From contig NZ_JARWNW010000106.1 of the NCBI RefSeq assembly GCF_029868325.1, positions 1 to 32,362 of the forward strand: DNA of 32,362 nucleotides, read 5' to 3'. The position numbers and the translations under genes were made by a program. How positions within the stretch are numbered: the stretch's first letter is position 1; each line of letters begins with the position of its first letter. Shown here in pieces: positions 1-8,543 of this stretch. Source of the DNA: Nocardia carnea. Lineage in GTDB: Bacteria; Actinomycetota; Actinomycetes; Mycobacteriales; Mycobacteriaceae. The notes beneath the pieces were generated by a model. That model saw only the letters and a program-made list of their open reading frames with translations, made no database searches and was not told the origin of the DNA.

Positions 1-129
1 GAACGGACCATTGCGTGGTTGACCGGATACCGGCGCCTGACGATCCGCTACGAACGACACGGCCACCTCTTCGCAGCATTTCTACAACTCGCCGCAGCTC
101 TCACCTGCTACAAGAAACTCACCACGTAA
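1..129 (+). pseudogene. IS5-type transposase, C-terminal fragment
   Basis: The first 42 codons are open from base 1 to a TAA at 127-129. They read like the tail of an IS5/IS4-superfamily DDE transposase: a Tyr/Arg-rich stretch (GYRRLTIRYERHGH) that in the family follows the catalytic Glu region, then a hydrophobic helix ending in CYKKL. The 5' part lies outside the window, so I cannot tell whether the full element is intact. A contig starting inside a repeated element is typical of a short-read assembly break. Family assignment is by motif recognition only. Confidence 0.65.
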
Positions 130-208
130 GACGTCCTCTAAATGTAAATCAGGCGGCGCTCTTTGAGAGCGTGGACGTAATGGTCGACTCCCCCTCCGGA
201 CACCAGTG

Positions 209-1008
209 TTAACCCCACAAGGGGGTGGCACCAACGATTACGCGATTGCGTAGGTGTTGGTATCTCGCCTGAAGGCCCAGACTCTGATAGAGCTGGGCCT
301 TATCTGTTGGGTGACCAGCGGTAAGTACCGCTCTGATGTCGCCGAGTGCGTCGACGAGCTTGCGGATCTCTGTTTCGGTGAACCGTCGTACCTTGGGTAG
401 CCCATTGAGCTCGGCTTCGGCAGCGGCCTTGTCGGCTTGCGCGGTGTTCATCGCCACCACCAACGCCTGCGGGTCAACACCTGCCTCGATGGCGGCCAGA
501 TGCCGAGCCAGACGGGACTCGGCGTCGAGGACACGCTGTCGCAAACTCTGCCGCTGAATGTCAGTGGTGTCGTCATTGTGGGCAGCGAGCAGCACGGCGC
601 TGGTACTCGCCCGGCGCTCACGATCGAACAGGCCGGCAAGCCAGGCATCGATGCGGTCGGTGACGAGGTCTTCACGCAGGTTCACCGTGCGGGGATGCTC
701 CTCGAGAGCCGCGCTGCCGGGGGCGAGCGTTTCGCGCGGCAGCGGTAGTACACGCTGTCGCGGACCAGTTCGGCCTGCATCTTGCGACCACACCCATCGC
801 AACGCAGCAGCCCACTGAGCAGATAGACGCGTCGTCCGCTGCCGTGGCGGGTGCGTTCGAGGGCGGCCCAGGCCCGGTTGCCTGTGCCGGCGCGCCGACG
901 CCGAATCAATTGTGCTTCGGTGAAGGTCGCCACGGAGACGATCGCGGGGTGCGCCGGCCGCTGGGCTCGAACGATGCGCTGGGCCGGTGCGCGCTTCATC
1001 CGCGTCAC
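209..1008 (-). pseudogene. Serine recombinase C-terminal half, frameshifted relic
   Basis: This minus-strand relic matches the C-terminal half of a large serine recombinase. The segment from 1008 down to about 740 carries the zinc beta-ribbon signature (LLRCDGCGRKMQ followed by VYYRCRA). The segment from about 740 to 209 continues in another frame with the family's LREDLV..RIDAWLAGLF region, a coiled-coil-like stretch and the end of the protein. The join needs one extra base near 741, just after YYRCRA, so a 1-nt deletion has broken the gene. The N-terminal catalytic resolvase domain (active Ser) is absent: the sequence is cut near 1008, where a transposase fragment of opposite orientation begins. 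It cannot make a functional recombinase. Confidence 0.75.
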
Positions 1009-1452
1009 ATGTCCAGCGGCAACATCGTCGGGGTCGAGCAGCTCACGCCTGCTCAGTGGGCCGATTGCCCGCAGTTCACGACCGTGCTCGGCGAGATCCG
1101 GGTGCCGCGGCTCGGGGTCGGTGGTACCCGGTCACGGCCGGATCGGGTCCTGGCCGACAAAGCCAATTCTTCGGCGGCCAACCGTGCTTACCTGCGGCGA
1201 CGCGGGATCAAGGCAACTATCCCGATCAAGGCGGATCAGGCCGCGAATCGCGCGACCAAAAGCCAGGCCGGTGGGCGACCGCCCGCGTTCGAGCATGGTC
1301 TCTACGCCCTGCGGCACGCCGTGGAATGCACGATCAACCGCCTCAAACAGCACCGGGCAGTGGCCACCCGGTATGACAAACTCGCCGTCCGCTACCTGGC
1401 CGCCGTCCGTGTCGCCGCGATCAACCTGTGGCTATCAGGCCGCGGCTTATAA
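1009..1452 (+). pseudogene. IS5-family transposase, C-terminal fragment
   Basis: This is the C-terminal part of an IS5-family DDE transposase. The reading frame is open from before the junction, but recognisable homology starts at about 1040 (QWADCPQFTTVLGEIRVPRL). It contains the second catalytic Asp region (RVLADKANSSAANRAYLRR) and the catalytic Glu region (ECTINRLKQHRAVATRYDK), and ends LAAVRVAAINLWL before a TAA at 1450-1452. The N-terminal third with the first catalytic Asp is missing. It abuts the serine recombinase relic on the left and an oppositely oriented ISL3 relic on the right; the two transposase stop codons lie within a few bases of each other near 1450. The upstream part of the frame (844-1008) is antisense to the recombinase and is not part of this gene. 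Confidence 0.75.
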
Positions 1453-2135
1453 AACACGCTCTGGTCGCTCAGCAGAATTCGTTTCCAGAGCAGGTCGGGG
1501 GATCGCGCGTCCGAACATCTGGCGTTTGATCATTTTGATGCGATTGACGTGGCCTTCGACCGGGCACGGGCAAAACGGCGAACGGTTCCCCGGGCAAGAC
1601 CGAGCCGGACCCCGATGGCCCGCAGGCTCAACCCCTCACCGAGCAGCGTGTGGACCGCGGCGTAACATTCCCGGGTCCGAACCGCCCACTTGTCCGTCCT
1701 CGCCGGTGAGCGTTCGCTCACCCAACTCTGCGGTGGCTGCGGCAAGTCGACGACCGCTGGTGTTGCATCAGTATCGATCGGTGGCGGCGCCCAAGCACAT
1801 GCGGTGAGGGGCGACCACACGTTCGACCGCTTCGCCGAGGTTGTGCCAGACATGCCATCGGTCCGCGACTGCAGCGCATCCGGTGCTCCGACGGTCACGC
1901 CTTCGGCGTAGGCGCCGGCACGGTCCCGGGATACGATCTCGACGCCGGGATGCGCGCGTAGCCAGCCGGCCAGGGTTTCGGCGGCGCGGTCGGCGAGCAC
2001 GTCGACCGGCCGTCGGTTTTCGATGTCGATCAGGAACGTGCCGTAATGATGCCCGCGACGCAGCGCAAAGTCGTCGACCCCCAGCACGCGAGGAGTGACC
2101 TTGCCGGGGTCGGGAATGCGAGGCCGCGGTCGCCG
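1447..2135 (-). pseudogene. ISL3-family transposase, rearranged relic
   Basis: Read from about 2135 downwards, the sequence gives the ISL3 catalytic start (PGKVTPRVLGVDDFALRRGH, then YGTFLIDIENRRPVDVL). A 1-nt loss near 1880 then shifts the frame; the other frame continues correctly (ADRWHVWHNLGEAVER). Further down is the internal helix-turn-helix (GLSLRAIGVRLGLARGTVRR). Immediately after it, near 1570, the sequence jumps out of frame to the conserved C-terminus VEGHVNRIKMIKRQMFGRA, so the segment normally between these parts is deleted. The N-terminal zinc-finger portion is also missing, cut off beside the stop codon of the acyl-CoA ligase at 2144. The element is dead. Confidence 0.75.
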
Positions 2136-2143
2136 GCCGGAGG

Positions 2144-3661
2144 TCAGATATCGCGTTTGCGGATCTTGCCGGTGGCGGTCATCGGCAGGGCGTCGCGGAA
2201 TTCGACGATCCGCGGGTACTTGTAGGCCGCCAGCTGCTCTTTGGCCCAGGCGACCAGATCGTGCTCGGTGACGTCGTCGTGGCCTTTGTTCTTGACGACC
2301 ACGGCCTTGATCTCCTCGCCGTGCGAATTGTGCGGGACGCCGAGCACCGCGATTAGGGAGACCGCCGGATGCGTCATCAGCAGTTCCTCGATTTCCCGCG
2401 GATACACATTGAAGCCGCCGCGGATGATCATGTCCTTGGCACGGTCGACGATGTAGTAGAAACCGCCGGCGTCTTTCCTGGCGAGGTCACCGGTCCGGAA
2501 CCAGCCGTCGCGGAGCACCTCATCGGTCGCCTCCGGCCGGCCGTAGTAGCCCTTCATCACGTTGTGGCCTTTGATCGCGATCTCACCGAGCGCGTCGGGG
2601 CCCGCGGGCACCTCCGACCAGTCGTCGCCGATCAGCCGCATCTCGACGCCCGGGATCGGCACCCCGATCGACCCCACCCGCGGGGGTTGCCCGTACACCG
2701 AGAACGACGCCACCGGCGAGGTTTCCGATAGGCCGTAGCCTTCGAGGATCGTGACGCCGAACCGGGTCCGGAAGTCCTCGTGCACCTGGCCCGGTAATGC
2801 CGAACCGCCGGCGACGGCGATCCGCAGGTGGGCGGCGAGCGCCGCCACGTCCACGGTGTCGTCGAGGGCGCCGAGCAGGCTCCAGTACATGGTGGGGACG
2901 CCGGCGAAGAAGGTCACGGTCTCCTTGCGCATGAGGTCGAGGGCGGCTGCCGGGTCGAATCGGGGCAGCAGCACGAGGGTCGCGCCGAAGGCGATCGCGC
3001 CGTTCTGGACGACGGTTTGCCCGAAGGCGTGGAACAGCGGCAGCACACCCAGGTAGGTGTCGGGGTGCTGCGGGTCGGCGGCGAACAGGTCCTCACCGGC
3101 GAGGGCGTTGGCGCGCATATTGCGGTGCCGCAGCTGTGCGCCTTTCGGCCGGCCCGTGGTGCCCGAGGTGTAGAGGATCACCGCGGTGTCGTCGTCGTCC
3201 ACCTCGGCCGGCGCGAAATCGACGGGCCGGTCCGCCCACTGTGGGGGTCCCGCGGCCGGGACCACGAACAGTGACCGGCAACCGTCGGTCTCTTCGAACG
3301 CTGCCACGGCCGCTTCGCCGATCGGGAGTTCGGGGCCGCCCTCGAACGCGAAGTAGGCGACGGCGTCGGAATCGCGGAGATGGTAGGCGATTTCGCGGGG
3401 CTTGAGCAGCACGTTCAACGGCACGACGGTGGCGCCTGCCTTGAGGACGCCGAAGTAGATGATCGTGAATTCCGGGAGGTTGGGATAGGTGAGCGCGACC
3501 TTGTCTCCGGGGCGCACATTTTCGGCGGCGAGCAGATCGGCCACCTGGTTCGAGGCGGCGTCGAGCTCGGCGTAGGTGATCCGGCGGTCACCGAGCACGA
3601 GCACCGTGCGGCCGGGGAACTGCGCGGCGGTCGAGCTCAGCAGCTCGGCGAGATTCGTCAT
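2144..3661 (-). CDS. Acyl-CoA ligase (class I adenylate-forming, FadD/PrpE-like)
   Basis: This 505-residue protein is an ATP-dependent acid:CoA ligase, which forms an acyl-adenylate and then the acyl-CoA in the cytoplasm. The P-loop (LYTSGTTGRPKGA) lies near residue 160, the A5 motif (YGLSETSP) near 307, the A7-A8 region (RTGDLARKDAGGFYY, then VDRAKDMIIRGGFNVYPREI) at about 385-425, and the catalytic lysine in ATGKIRK close to the C-terminus. Length is normal. The ATG at 3661 has a purine-rich GAGAGGA upstream. It is the last gene of the ten-gene operon, 18 nt after the MmgE/PrpD gene. From context I infer that it activates the carboxylic acid released by, or entering, the pathway; substrate chain length cannot be read from sequence. 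An ISL3 relic abuts its 3' end. Confidence 0.93.
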   Translation of the reverse strand: MTNLAELLSSTAAQFPGRTVLVLGDRRITYAELDAASNQVADLLAAENVRPGDKVALTYPNLPEFTIIYFGVLKAGATVVPLNVLLKPREIAYHLRDSDAVAYFAFEGGPELPIGEAAVAAFEETDGCRSLFVVPAAGPPQWADRPVDFAPAEVDDDDTAVILYTSGTTGRPKGAQLRHRNMRANALAGEDLFAADPQHPDTYLGVLPLFHAFGQTVVQNGAIAFGATLVLLPRFDPAAALDLMRKETVTFFAGVPTMYWSLLGALDDTVDVAALAAHLRIAVAGGSALPGQVHEDFRTRFGVTILEGYGLSETSPVASFSVYGQPPRVGSIGVPIPGVEMRLIGDDWSEVPAGPDALGEIAIKGHNVMKGYYGRPEATDEVLRDGWFRTGDLARKDAGGFYYIVDRAKDMIIRGGFNVYPREIEELLMTHPAVSLIAVLGVPHNSHGEEIKAVVVKNKGHDDVTEHDLVAWAKEQLAAYKYPRIVEFRDALPMTATGKIRKRDI

Positions 3662-3679
3662 GGAATATGTCCTCTCGGG

Positions 3680-5119
3680 TCAGAGCGTGATGGGGAGCGC
3701 CGGGACACCGGGTGCCAGCTCGTCGACCAGTACGAAGGCGTCCGGCAGCGCGTCGAGGTCCAGTACCAGGTGCTCGATGCGCTCCCACCGGTCGGCGATA
3801 TCGATGGATTCGGCGAGGCGGCGGGCCTTCGTCACCACCTCGGCGTTCGGAAGTGGTCGCGTCGGGCCGCCCAGGGGGCCGTCGACTTCGATCTCCACTG
3901 CCTCGCCACCACGCAGTCCGAGGCGCATGCGGGTTCGGAAACGGTCACTGGGACTGTCGAAGTCCGGGCAGTGGTGCACCTCGATGCGGCCGAGCAGGGA
4001 CCAGACGTCGGTGGCGGAGATCCGGTCGCGGGTGAACTGTTCGGCGAGCACCTGGCCGTCGAGCAGGGCCACGGCCACGGTGTAGCCGATGTTCATCTGG
4101 GCACCGATTGTCTCCAGCGGCGCCTCGGGCTGCCACCAGCCGTGGTGGTAGGCGGCATGCGAAACCTCCACCGCGAGGGATTCGATATCCGCGGCGGTGA
4201 TTCCGCGGGCCCGTGCCGCCAGTGCGCAGTCGATGGGCGCGTGGGTGGCGGCCATCGCGGCGTAGGCCTTCACACCGGTATCCATGAGCACCCAGTCCTC
4301 CCCCAGCCCACTGGTGATCAGGTCGGCGCGCGGATCGTGGCCCTCGCCGAAGGTAGTCAGGAAGCCGCCGTATTCGCGTTCGTAGACCCGTTTGATCCCG
4401 GTGTAACCGGCCTCGGCCAGCGCCGCCGCGTACAGACCGTTGCGGGCCGAGAATCCGTGGTGCATCCGTTTGGACATGGCTTCGTACTGGGCAGCCATCA
4501 GCCCGGCCGACTGCGTTCCGGCCAGCCCGAGGGCGTCCTCGACCCGCGCGGGATCGAGCCGCCGCAACCACGCCGACGTCGCGGCACTCGCATGGGTACC
4601 GAACACCGCCCCGGAATGCCACCCACGGGACAACATTTCGGCGCCGTGCAAGGCCAGGCCCACCCGCGGGCCCACCTCGTAACCGGCGATCAGCGCGGTG
4701 AGCAGGTCCCGGCCCGGCACCGCGTGGTCGAGGGCCGCGAGGGTGCTGACGGCACTGGGCACAACCAGCGAATTGCTGTGCAGCGGCGCGCGCACGTGGT
4801 AATCGTCCAGCTCGAAACCCTGGATGAAGGTGCCGTTCAACAGGCACGCGGCCGGGCCGGAGGTGGTGATCCCCCAGCCGAGCACCGGGACCTCGCCCGC
4901 ACCCTCGAGCCGCAGTACCGCCTCGACCGCCCGCGCCGACCACGGGAGCCGGGCCCCGACCAGCGCGCAGACCAGCCCGTCGAGCAGTAGGTACCGCGCC
5001 CGCTCGCGCACCACCTCGGGGATATCGTCGTAGTCCAGCTCGGCGATCCACGTCGCCAGGTGACCGGTCACACCCTGCGGATCGGTCGGCGGGTTCATAT
5101 CGATCCGGGCGGCGGTCAT
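3680..5119 (-). CDS. MmgE/PrpD family dehydratase/decarboxylase-like protein
   Basis: This 479-residue protein belongs to the MmgE/PrpD fold (2-methylcitrate dehydratase, cis-aconitate decarboxylase, iminodisuccinate epimerase and relatives). Typical marks are the N-terminal helical domain with RERARYLLLDGLVCALVGA, then LLNGTFIQGFELDDYH, the HSNSLVVPSAVSTLAA segment, GWHSGAVFGTHASAA, and the C-terminal domain containing VSHAAYHHGWWQPEAP. Length fits the family. The ATG at 5119 overlaps the TGA of the upstream permease in ATGA, so translation is probably coupled. Beside an aconitase-like enzyme and a PEP-mutase-family lyase, a dehydratase acting on a methylcitrate-like tricarboxylate is the likeliest role, but the family is functionally broad and the substrate is inference. 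Confidence 0.9.
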   Translation of the reverse strand: MTAARIDMNPPTDPQGVTGHLATWIAELDYDDIPEVVRERARYLLLDGLVCALVGARLPWSARAVEAVLRLEGAGEVPVLGWGITTSGPAACLLNGTFIQGFELDDYHVRAPLHSNSLVVPSAVSTLAALDHAVPGRDLLTALIAGYEVGPRVGLALHGAEMLSRGWHSGAVFGTHASAATSAWLRRLDPARVEDALGLAGTQSAGLMAAQYEAMSKRMHHGFSARNGLYAAALAEAGYTGIKRVYEREYGGFLTTFGEGHDPRADLITSGLGEDWVLMDTGVKAYAAMAATHAPIDCALAARARGITAADIESLAVEVSHAAYHHGWWQPEAPLETIGAQMNIGYTVAVALLDGQVLAEQFTRDRISATDVWSLLGRIEVHHCPDFDSPSDRFRTRMRLGLRGGEAVEIEVDGPLGGPTRPLPNAEVVTKARRLAESIDIADRWERIEHLVLDLDALPDAFVLVDELAPGVPALPITL

Positions 5120-5916
5120 ACGGTCACCTCGTAACGGTTGCGGATACGGGATTCGAGCTGTTGCAGAGCCAAGGTCGGGACGAGTGCGAGGACGCCGATC
5201 AGAATCACCTGGCCGATAATGTTCTCCACCCGGGCCAGCGACAGATTGCGCAGCAGCTCGTAGCCCAATCCGGACGATCCGGAGAACATCTCGGCGAGCA
5301 GCAGCCCGATCAGGGTGAGGCCGAAACACAACCGCATGCCCGAGGCCAGGGAGGGCAGCACGCTCGGCACCACGATCCGCCGCAGCAGCGACACCCGCGA
5401 CATACCCAGGCTCGCCGACATCTTCAGATGCAGCCGGCTCACCCCGGCGGTCGCCTCCACCATGATCAGAAACATCGGCAGCACACCCGAGACGAACGCG
5501 AACGACCCGCGGCTGAGATCGCCGATACCCAGGAAGAGCAGGAAGATCGGATACAGGACGATCTTCGGCACGCTGTTGAGCGCGTACACCACGGGGAGCA
5601 CCGCCCGTGACCAGAACGCGCTCAGCCCGAGCAGCATGCCGGCCACCGACCCCACGACAACGGCCGCCGCGTAAGACAGCAGCAGGACGCGAGCGGTATC
5701 GGCGACACTGCCCAGGAACCGCGCGTCCCGGATATCGGACCACAGGCTGGTGAGCGCCTCCCCCGGCCCGGGATAGACGGCGCTGCCGGCCACAGCCGCG
5801 GTCATGGTCCACACCACCACGAGGGCGACGGCCAGCACCAAGGGCGGAACCCACGCGGGTCCCCCGGCGCGCAGTACCGAACGTAGACGAGCCGCCGGTG
5901 CGGCGCCCGCGCTCAT
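5116..5916 (-). CDS. ABC transporter permease, TauC/SsuC type (second)
   Basis: This integral membrane protein of about 266 residues is the second permease of a nitrate/taurine/sulfonate-type ABC importer. It begins with a membrane segment (WVPPLVLAVALVVVWTM) and has several more hydrophobic helices. The EAA-like cytoplasmic loop that contacts the ATPase sits in the middle (KMSASLGMSRVSLLRRIVVP, followed by LPSLASGMR). I start it at the ATG at 5916, which forms ATGA with the stop of the first permease; a TTG 12 nt upstream also lies in frame. The stop codon overlaps the start of the MmgE/PrpD gene. It probably pairs with the first permease as a heterodimer for the same substrate. Confidence 0.92.
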   Translation of the reverse strand: MSAGAAPAARLRSVLRAGGPAWVPPLVLAVALVVVWTMTAAVAGSAVYPGPGEALTSLWSDIRDARFLGSVADTARVLLLSYAAAVVVGSVAGMLLGLSAFWSRAVLPVVYALNSVPKIVLYPIFLLFLGIGDLSRGSFAFVSGVLPMFLIMVEATAGVSRLHLKMSASLGMSRVSLLRRIVVPSVLPSLASGMRLCFGLTLIGLLLAEMFSGSSGLGYELLRNLSLARVENIIGQVILIGVLALVPTLALQQLESRIRNRYEVTV

Positions 5917-6722
5917 CGCCGCCGCCAATCGAACGCGCTCAACGCGGCACCCAGCGCGAGATTCGCCAGTAGCGCGAAAACGCTGACGAAGACGATGCCG
6001 GCGTACATATCGACGGTGTCGAAGTTGTTGTAGGCCCGGTTGACCACCTGGCCCAGCCCCGTTGTCGCGAGGATGAACTCCGTGGCGAGAACGGCGATGA
6101 TCGCGTACCCTAATCCGAGTTTCAGCCCCGCCAGGATGTCCGGGAGCGCCGCCGGCAGCAGGATCTTGCGCAACTGCTGTGACCGCGACATCTCCAGCGA
6201 CCAGGCGAGTTTTGTGACGATGGGCGGCGTCGATTCGAACCCCACCAGCGCATGCGAGATAACGATGACGACACTGAACAGCGTGGCCAGCAGGATGATG
6301 GGAACGACACCGGTCCCGAACATCACCACCAGCACCGGGTAGAGCGCGAAGATCGGCAGCGCGTAGAACACATTGACATACGGCGTGACGGCGCGATGCA
6401 CCCAGCGGGACCGGGCCATGACGTAGGCCGTGCCCACCCCGGCAACCGCCGAAGCGGCGAAGCTCGCGCAGATGAGCAGCACACTGCGCAGCAGCGCGTC
6501 GACGACGAAATCACGATTGCCGAGCAGTTCGACCGCCCGCACCACCATGTCACTCACCGGAATGAGATCCAGCCGCGAAACGGCACCGGACCGCGCGTAC
6601 CCCTCCACCGCGGCAACAGCTGCGACGACCAGCACGAATGTCCAAGCCGGGGATGGCAATCCGGATACCCGGCGCGGCGCGGGCCGCACATAGGACGGGA
6701 CAACAGACGAGCGCGCCCTCAT
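5913..6722 (-). CDS. ABC transporter permease, TauC/SsuC type (first)
   Basis: This 269-residue membrane protein is the first of two permeases of the operon's importer. It has an Arg/Pro-rich cytoplasmic N-terminus, a membrane helix (WTFVLVVAAVAAVEG) and further helices such as SVLLICASFAASAVAG and the segment around YVNVFYALPIFALYPVL. The EAA-like loop is KLAWSLEMSRSQQLRKILLP, then LPDILAGLKLG. The ATG at 6722 overlaps the ATPase stop in ATGA, and its own stop overlaps the next permease start. Two different permeases with one ATPase point to a heterodimeric channel, whereas many TauC/SsuC systems use a homodimer. Confidence 0.92.
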   Translation of the reverse strand: MRARSSVVPSYVRPAPRRVSGLPSPAWTFVLVVAAVAAVEGYARSGAVSRLDLIPVSDMVVRAVELLGNRDFVVDALLRSVLLICASFAASAVAGVGTAYVMARSRWVHRAVTPYVNVFYALPIFALYPVLVVMFGTGVVPIILLATLFSVVIVISHALVGFESTPPIVTKLAWSLEMSRSQQLRKILLPAALPDILAGLKLGLGYAIIAVLATEFILATTGLGQVVNRAYNNFDTVDMYAGIVFVSVFALLANLALGAALSAFDWRRR

Positions 6723-7546
6723 CGCGCGCTCCTCTTCGCCACCATCGCCGCCTCGGCCTCATTGCGGATCTGCGCCCAGATCCGTTCCTGCGCCGCCGTC
6801 GCGGACGGTTCCGACAGTGCGGCATGCGCACGCGGCCGGGGCAGCGCGATGGGCACCTCGTCGATGAACGTGCCCGGCCGGCGGCCCATCACCAGCACCC
6901 GGTCCGAGAGCAGCACCGCTTCCTGGATGCTGTGCGTGATGAACAGCACCCCGCAGCCGATCTGCTCGACCACGCGCAGCAGTTCCTCGGCCATCAGCAT
7001 GCGGGTCTGCTCGTCGAGCGCGCCGAACGGTTCGTCGGCGAGGATCAGATCCGGGTCGGTCGACATCGCCCGCGCCATGGCGACGCGCTGGCGCATACCG
7101 CCGGACAATTGCGCCGGATAGTGGTCCTCGAAACCACCCAGTCCGACGATCTCCACCAGTTCCCGGGCGCGTTCCCGCCGCTCCTTACGGCCCATCCCGC
7201 GCACCTCGAGCGCGAAGGCGACATTGTCGAGAACCGTCCGCCACGGCAGCGTCGCGGATTCCTGGAAGACGATCGCCGTGCGCCGGCGCGGACCTGTCAG
7301 CGGTGCACCGTCCACCTCGACGGAGCCGCGCGCGGGATCCTGAAGTGCCCCGATGATTTCGAGCAATGTCGATTTGCCGCAGCCACTGGGCCCGACGATC
7401 GAGACGAATTCGCCGCGCCCGATGGTGAGATCGACGGGTCCGAGTGCATGGACCGGGCCGAAATGCTGCTCCACCCCCGTGACCCGCACGATCGGTACCG
7501 CGGTCGTGGTGGCGCTGTCGCGCCGCTGCGCTGTCTGGGTATTCAT
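6719..7546 (-). CDS. ABC transporter ATP-binding protein, TauB/SsuB type
   Basis: This 275-residue ATPase energises the importer. All nucleotide-binding elements are present: Walker A GPSGCGKST (residues 52-60), Q-loop in IVFQESATLPW near 95, signature LSGGMRQRVAMARA near 147, Walker B LILADEPFGALD near 167, and switch histidine in FITHS near 201. The LPW after the Q-loop and the EAVLLSDR segment are typical of the TauB/SsuB/NrtD group. The ATG at 7546 lies 4 nt after the stop of the binding-protein gene, and the stop overlaps the first permease in ATGA. The C-terminal extension of about 45 residues after the core domain carries no motif I recognise. Confidence 0.95.
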   Translation of the reverse strand: MNTQTAQRRDSATTTAVPIVRVTGVEQHFGPVHALGPVDLTIGRGEFVSIVGPSGCGKSTLLEIIGALQDPARGSVEVDGAPLTGPRRRTAIVFQESATLPWRTVLDNVAFALEVRGMGRKERRERARELVEIVGLGGFEDHYPAQLSGGMRQRVAMARAMSTDPDLILADEPFGALDEQTRMLMAEELLRVVEQIGCGVLFITHSIQEAVLLSDRVLVMGRRPGTFIDEVPIALPRPRAHAALSEPSATAAQERIWAQIRNEAEAAMVAKRSAR

Positions 7547-7550
7547 CGCC

Positions 7551-8543
7551 TCACTCGCATTCGGCCGGAAGAGCGGCGGAGAGGTTCTCCAGGAGGAACG
7601 TGGTCTGGAACAGCCCGCAGAATTCGAGGTCGGTGCGATCCATCACCATGCGCTGGGCGTCGACGGCCTGCGCGATCGCTTCGGGATCGAACCCCGCGTT
7701 CCAGTTGTCGTACTGGATCGCCTTACCGACGATCGCGGCCGCATGCTGCACGTCGATATCGATGTACTCGGCGTACAGTTGCGCGGCCCGGTCCGGGTTC
7801 TCGCGGATGAACGCGACCGCGTCCGCATAGCCCGCGACCACCGCCCGCACCGTATCCGGGTTCCGTTCGGCGAATTCGGGAGTCGTGGTGATCACGCTCT
7901 GCTGGAACTTCTTCAGATGATCGGCGCTGGACACGACCACCCGGAACTTATCGGTTTTCGCCACGACCGAGGGCGGGACGACGGCCACATCGACATCGCC
8001 GGCCTCCAGCAGCGCGACGCCCTCACCGACACCACCCGAGGAGGTCCGCTCGATCGGCTGGGTCGCGCCCGCGGTCTCGGGCAGGATATGGGTCAGGGCT
8101 TGGGTCACCGACTGCGGGTTGGTGTAGGCCCACTTTCCGATATCGGTGATGCCGCGCACCTGCGTATTGCTGTCCAACGCATAGAAGTCGAGGCCGTACA
8201 CGCTCTGCGTCGCACCCCCCACGACAGCCAGCGGAGCGCCCGCCTCGCTGGATTCCAGCACGGATGTGAAGCCGACATCGGCGATGGGCAGATCACCGCT
8301 GAGCATATTGCGGACGGTGGTACCGCCGCCCTTGCCGGGGACGATCTCGCCGATGGTCACCCCGCGCTTCTCGAAGAACCCTTGGTCCTTACCGACCAGC
8401 CAAGGAATCGAATACGGCTCCGAGGCATTGCTGACGGCGATATCGAACGACGTCGCATCCGCGGCGCCGCCGCTTCCGCTGCATGCGCTCAGCATCAGGG
8501 CGGCCGCCGCCGCACCGGCGATCAGAGCGGTTCTGCTCTTCAT
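7551..8543 (-). CDS. ABC transporter substrate-binding lipoprotein (NMT1/TauA-like)
   Basis: This 330-residue protein has a lipoprotein signal peptide: MKSR, a hydrophobic core rich in Ala, and lipobox LSAC with the acylated Cys at residue 21. The mature part follows the NMT1/TauA/SsuA pattern, with VGKDQGFFEKRGV near the N-terminus, GGTTVRNMLSGDLPIADVG, and a C-terminal hinge region containing NPDTVRAVVAGYADAVAFI. It should sit on the outer face of the membrane and hand substrate to the two permeases. Its ATG overlaps the TGA of the LeuD-like gene. This family binds sulfonates, nitrate, pyrimidine precursors, aromatic acids and others, so it does not fix the substrate; the neighbouring enzymes suggest a di- or tricarboxylic acid. 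Confidence 0.93.
   Translation of the reverse strand: MKSRTALIAGAAAAALMLSACSGSGGAADATSFDIAVSNASEPYSIPWLVGKDQGFFEKRGVTIGEIVPGKGGGTTVRNMLSGDLPIADVGFTSVLESSEAGAPLAVVGGATQSVYGLDFYALDSNTQVRGITDIGKWAYTNPQSVTQALTHILPETAGATQPIERTSSGGVGEGVALLEAGDVDVAVVPPSVVAKTDKFRVVVSSADHLKKFQQSVITTTPEFAERNPDTVRAVVAGYADAVAFIRENPDRAAQLYAEYIDIDVQHAAAIVGKAIQYDNWNAGFDPEAIAQAVDAQRMVMDRTDLEFCGLFQTTFLLENLSAALPAECE

Noticed and set aside
844..1008. Upstream part of the plus-strand IS5 frame
   Set aside because: This portion overlaps the serine recombinase zinc-ribbon region on the other strand and lacks transposase motifs.
1..2140. An intact composite transposon or integrative element
   Set aside because: All four mobile-gene pieces are truncated or frameshifted; I found no matching terminal inverted repeats or target duplications that would define an element.
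3380..4990. Long plus-strand open frame (536 codons)
   Set aside because: It is antisense to the acyl-CoA ligase and MmgE/PrpD genes, which have full family motifs; the frame has Gly/Arg/His-rich composition typical of GC-rich shadow frames.
5120..5854. N-terminal extension of the MmgE/PrpD gene by 245 codons
   Set aside because: It would overlap the whole permease gene in another frame; the permease is well supported, and the ATG at 5119 forms a coupled ATGA start.
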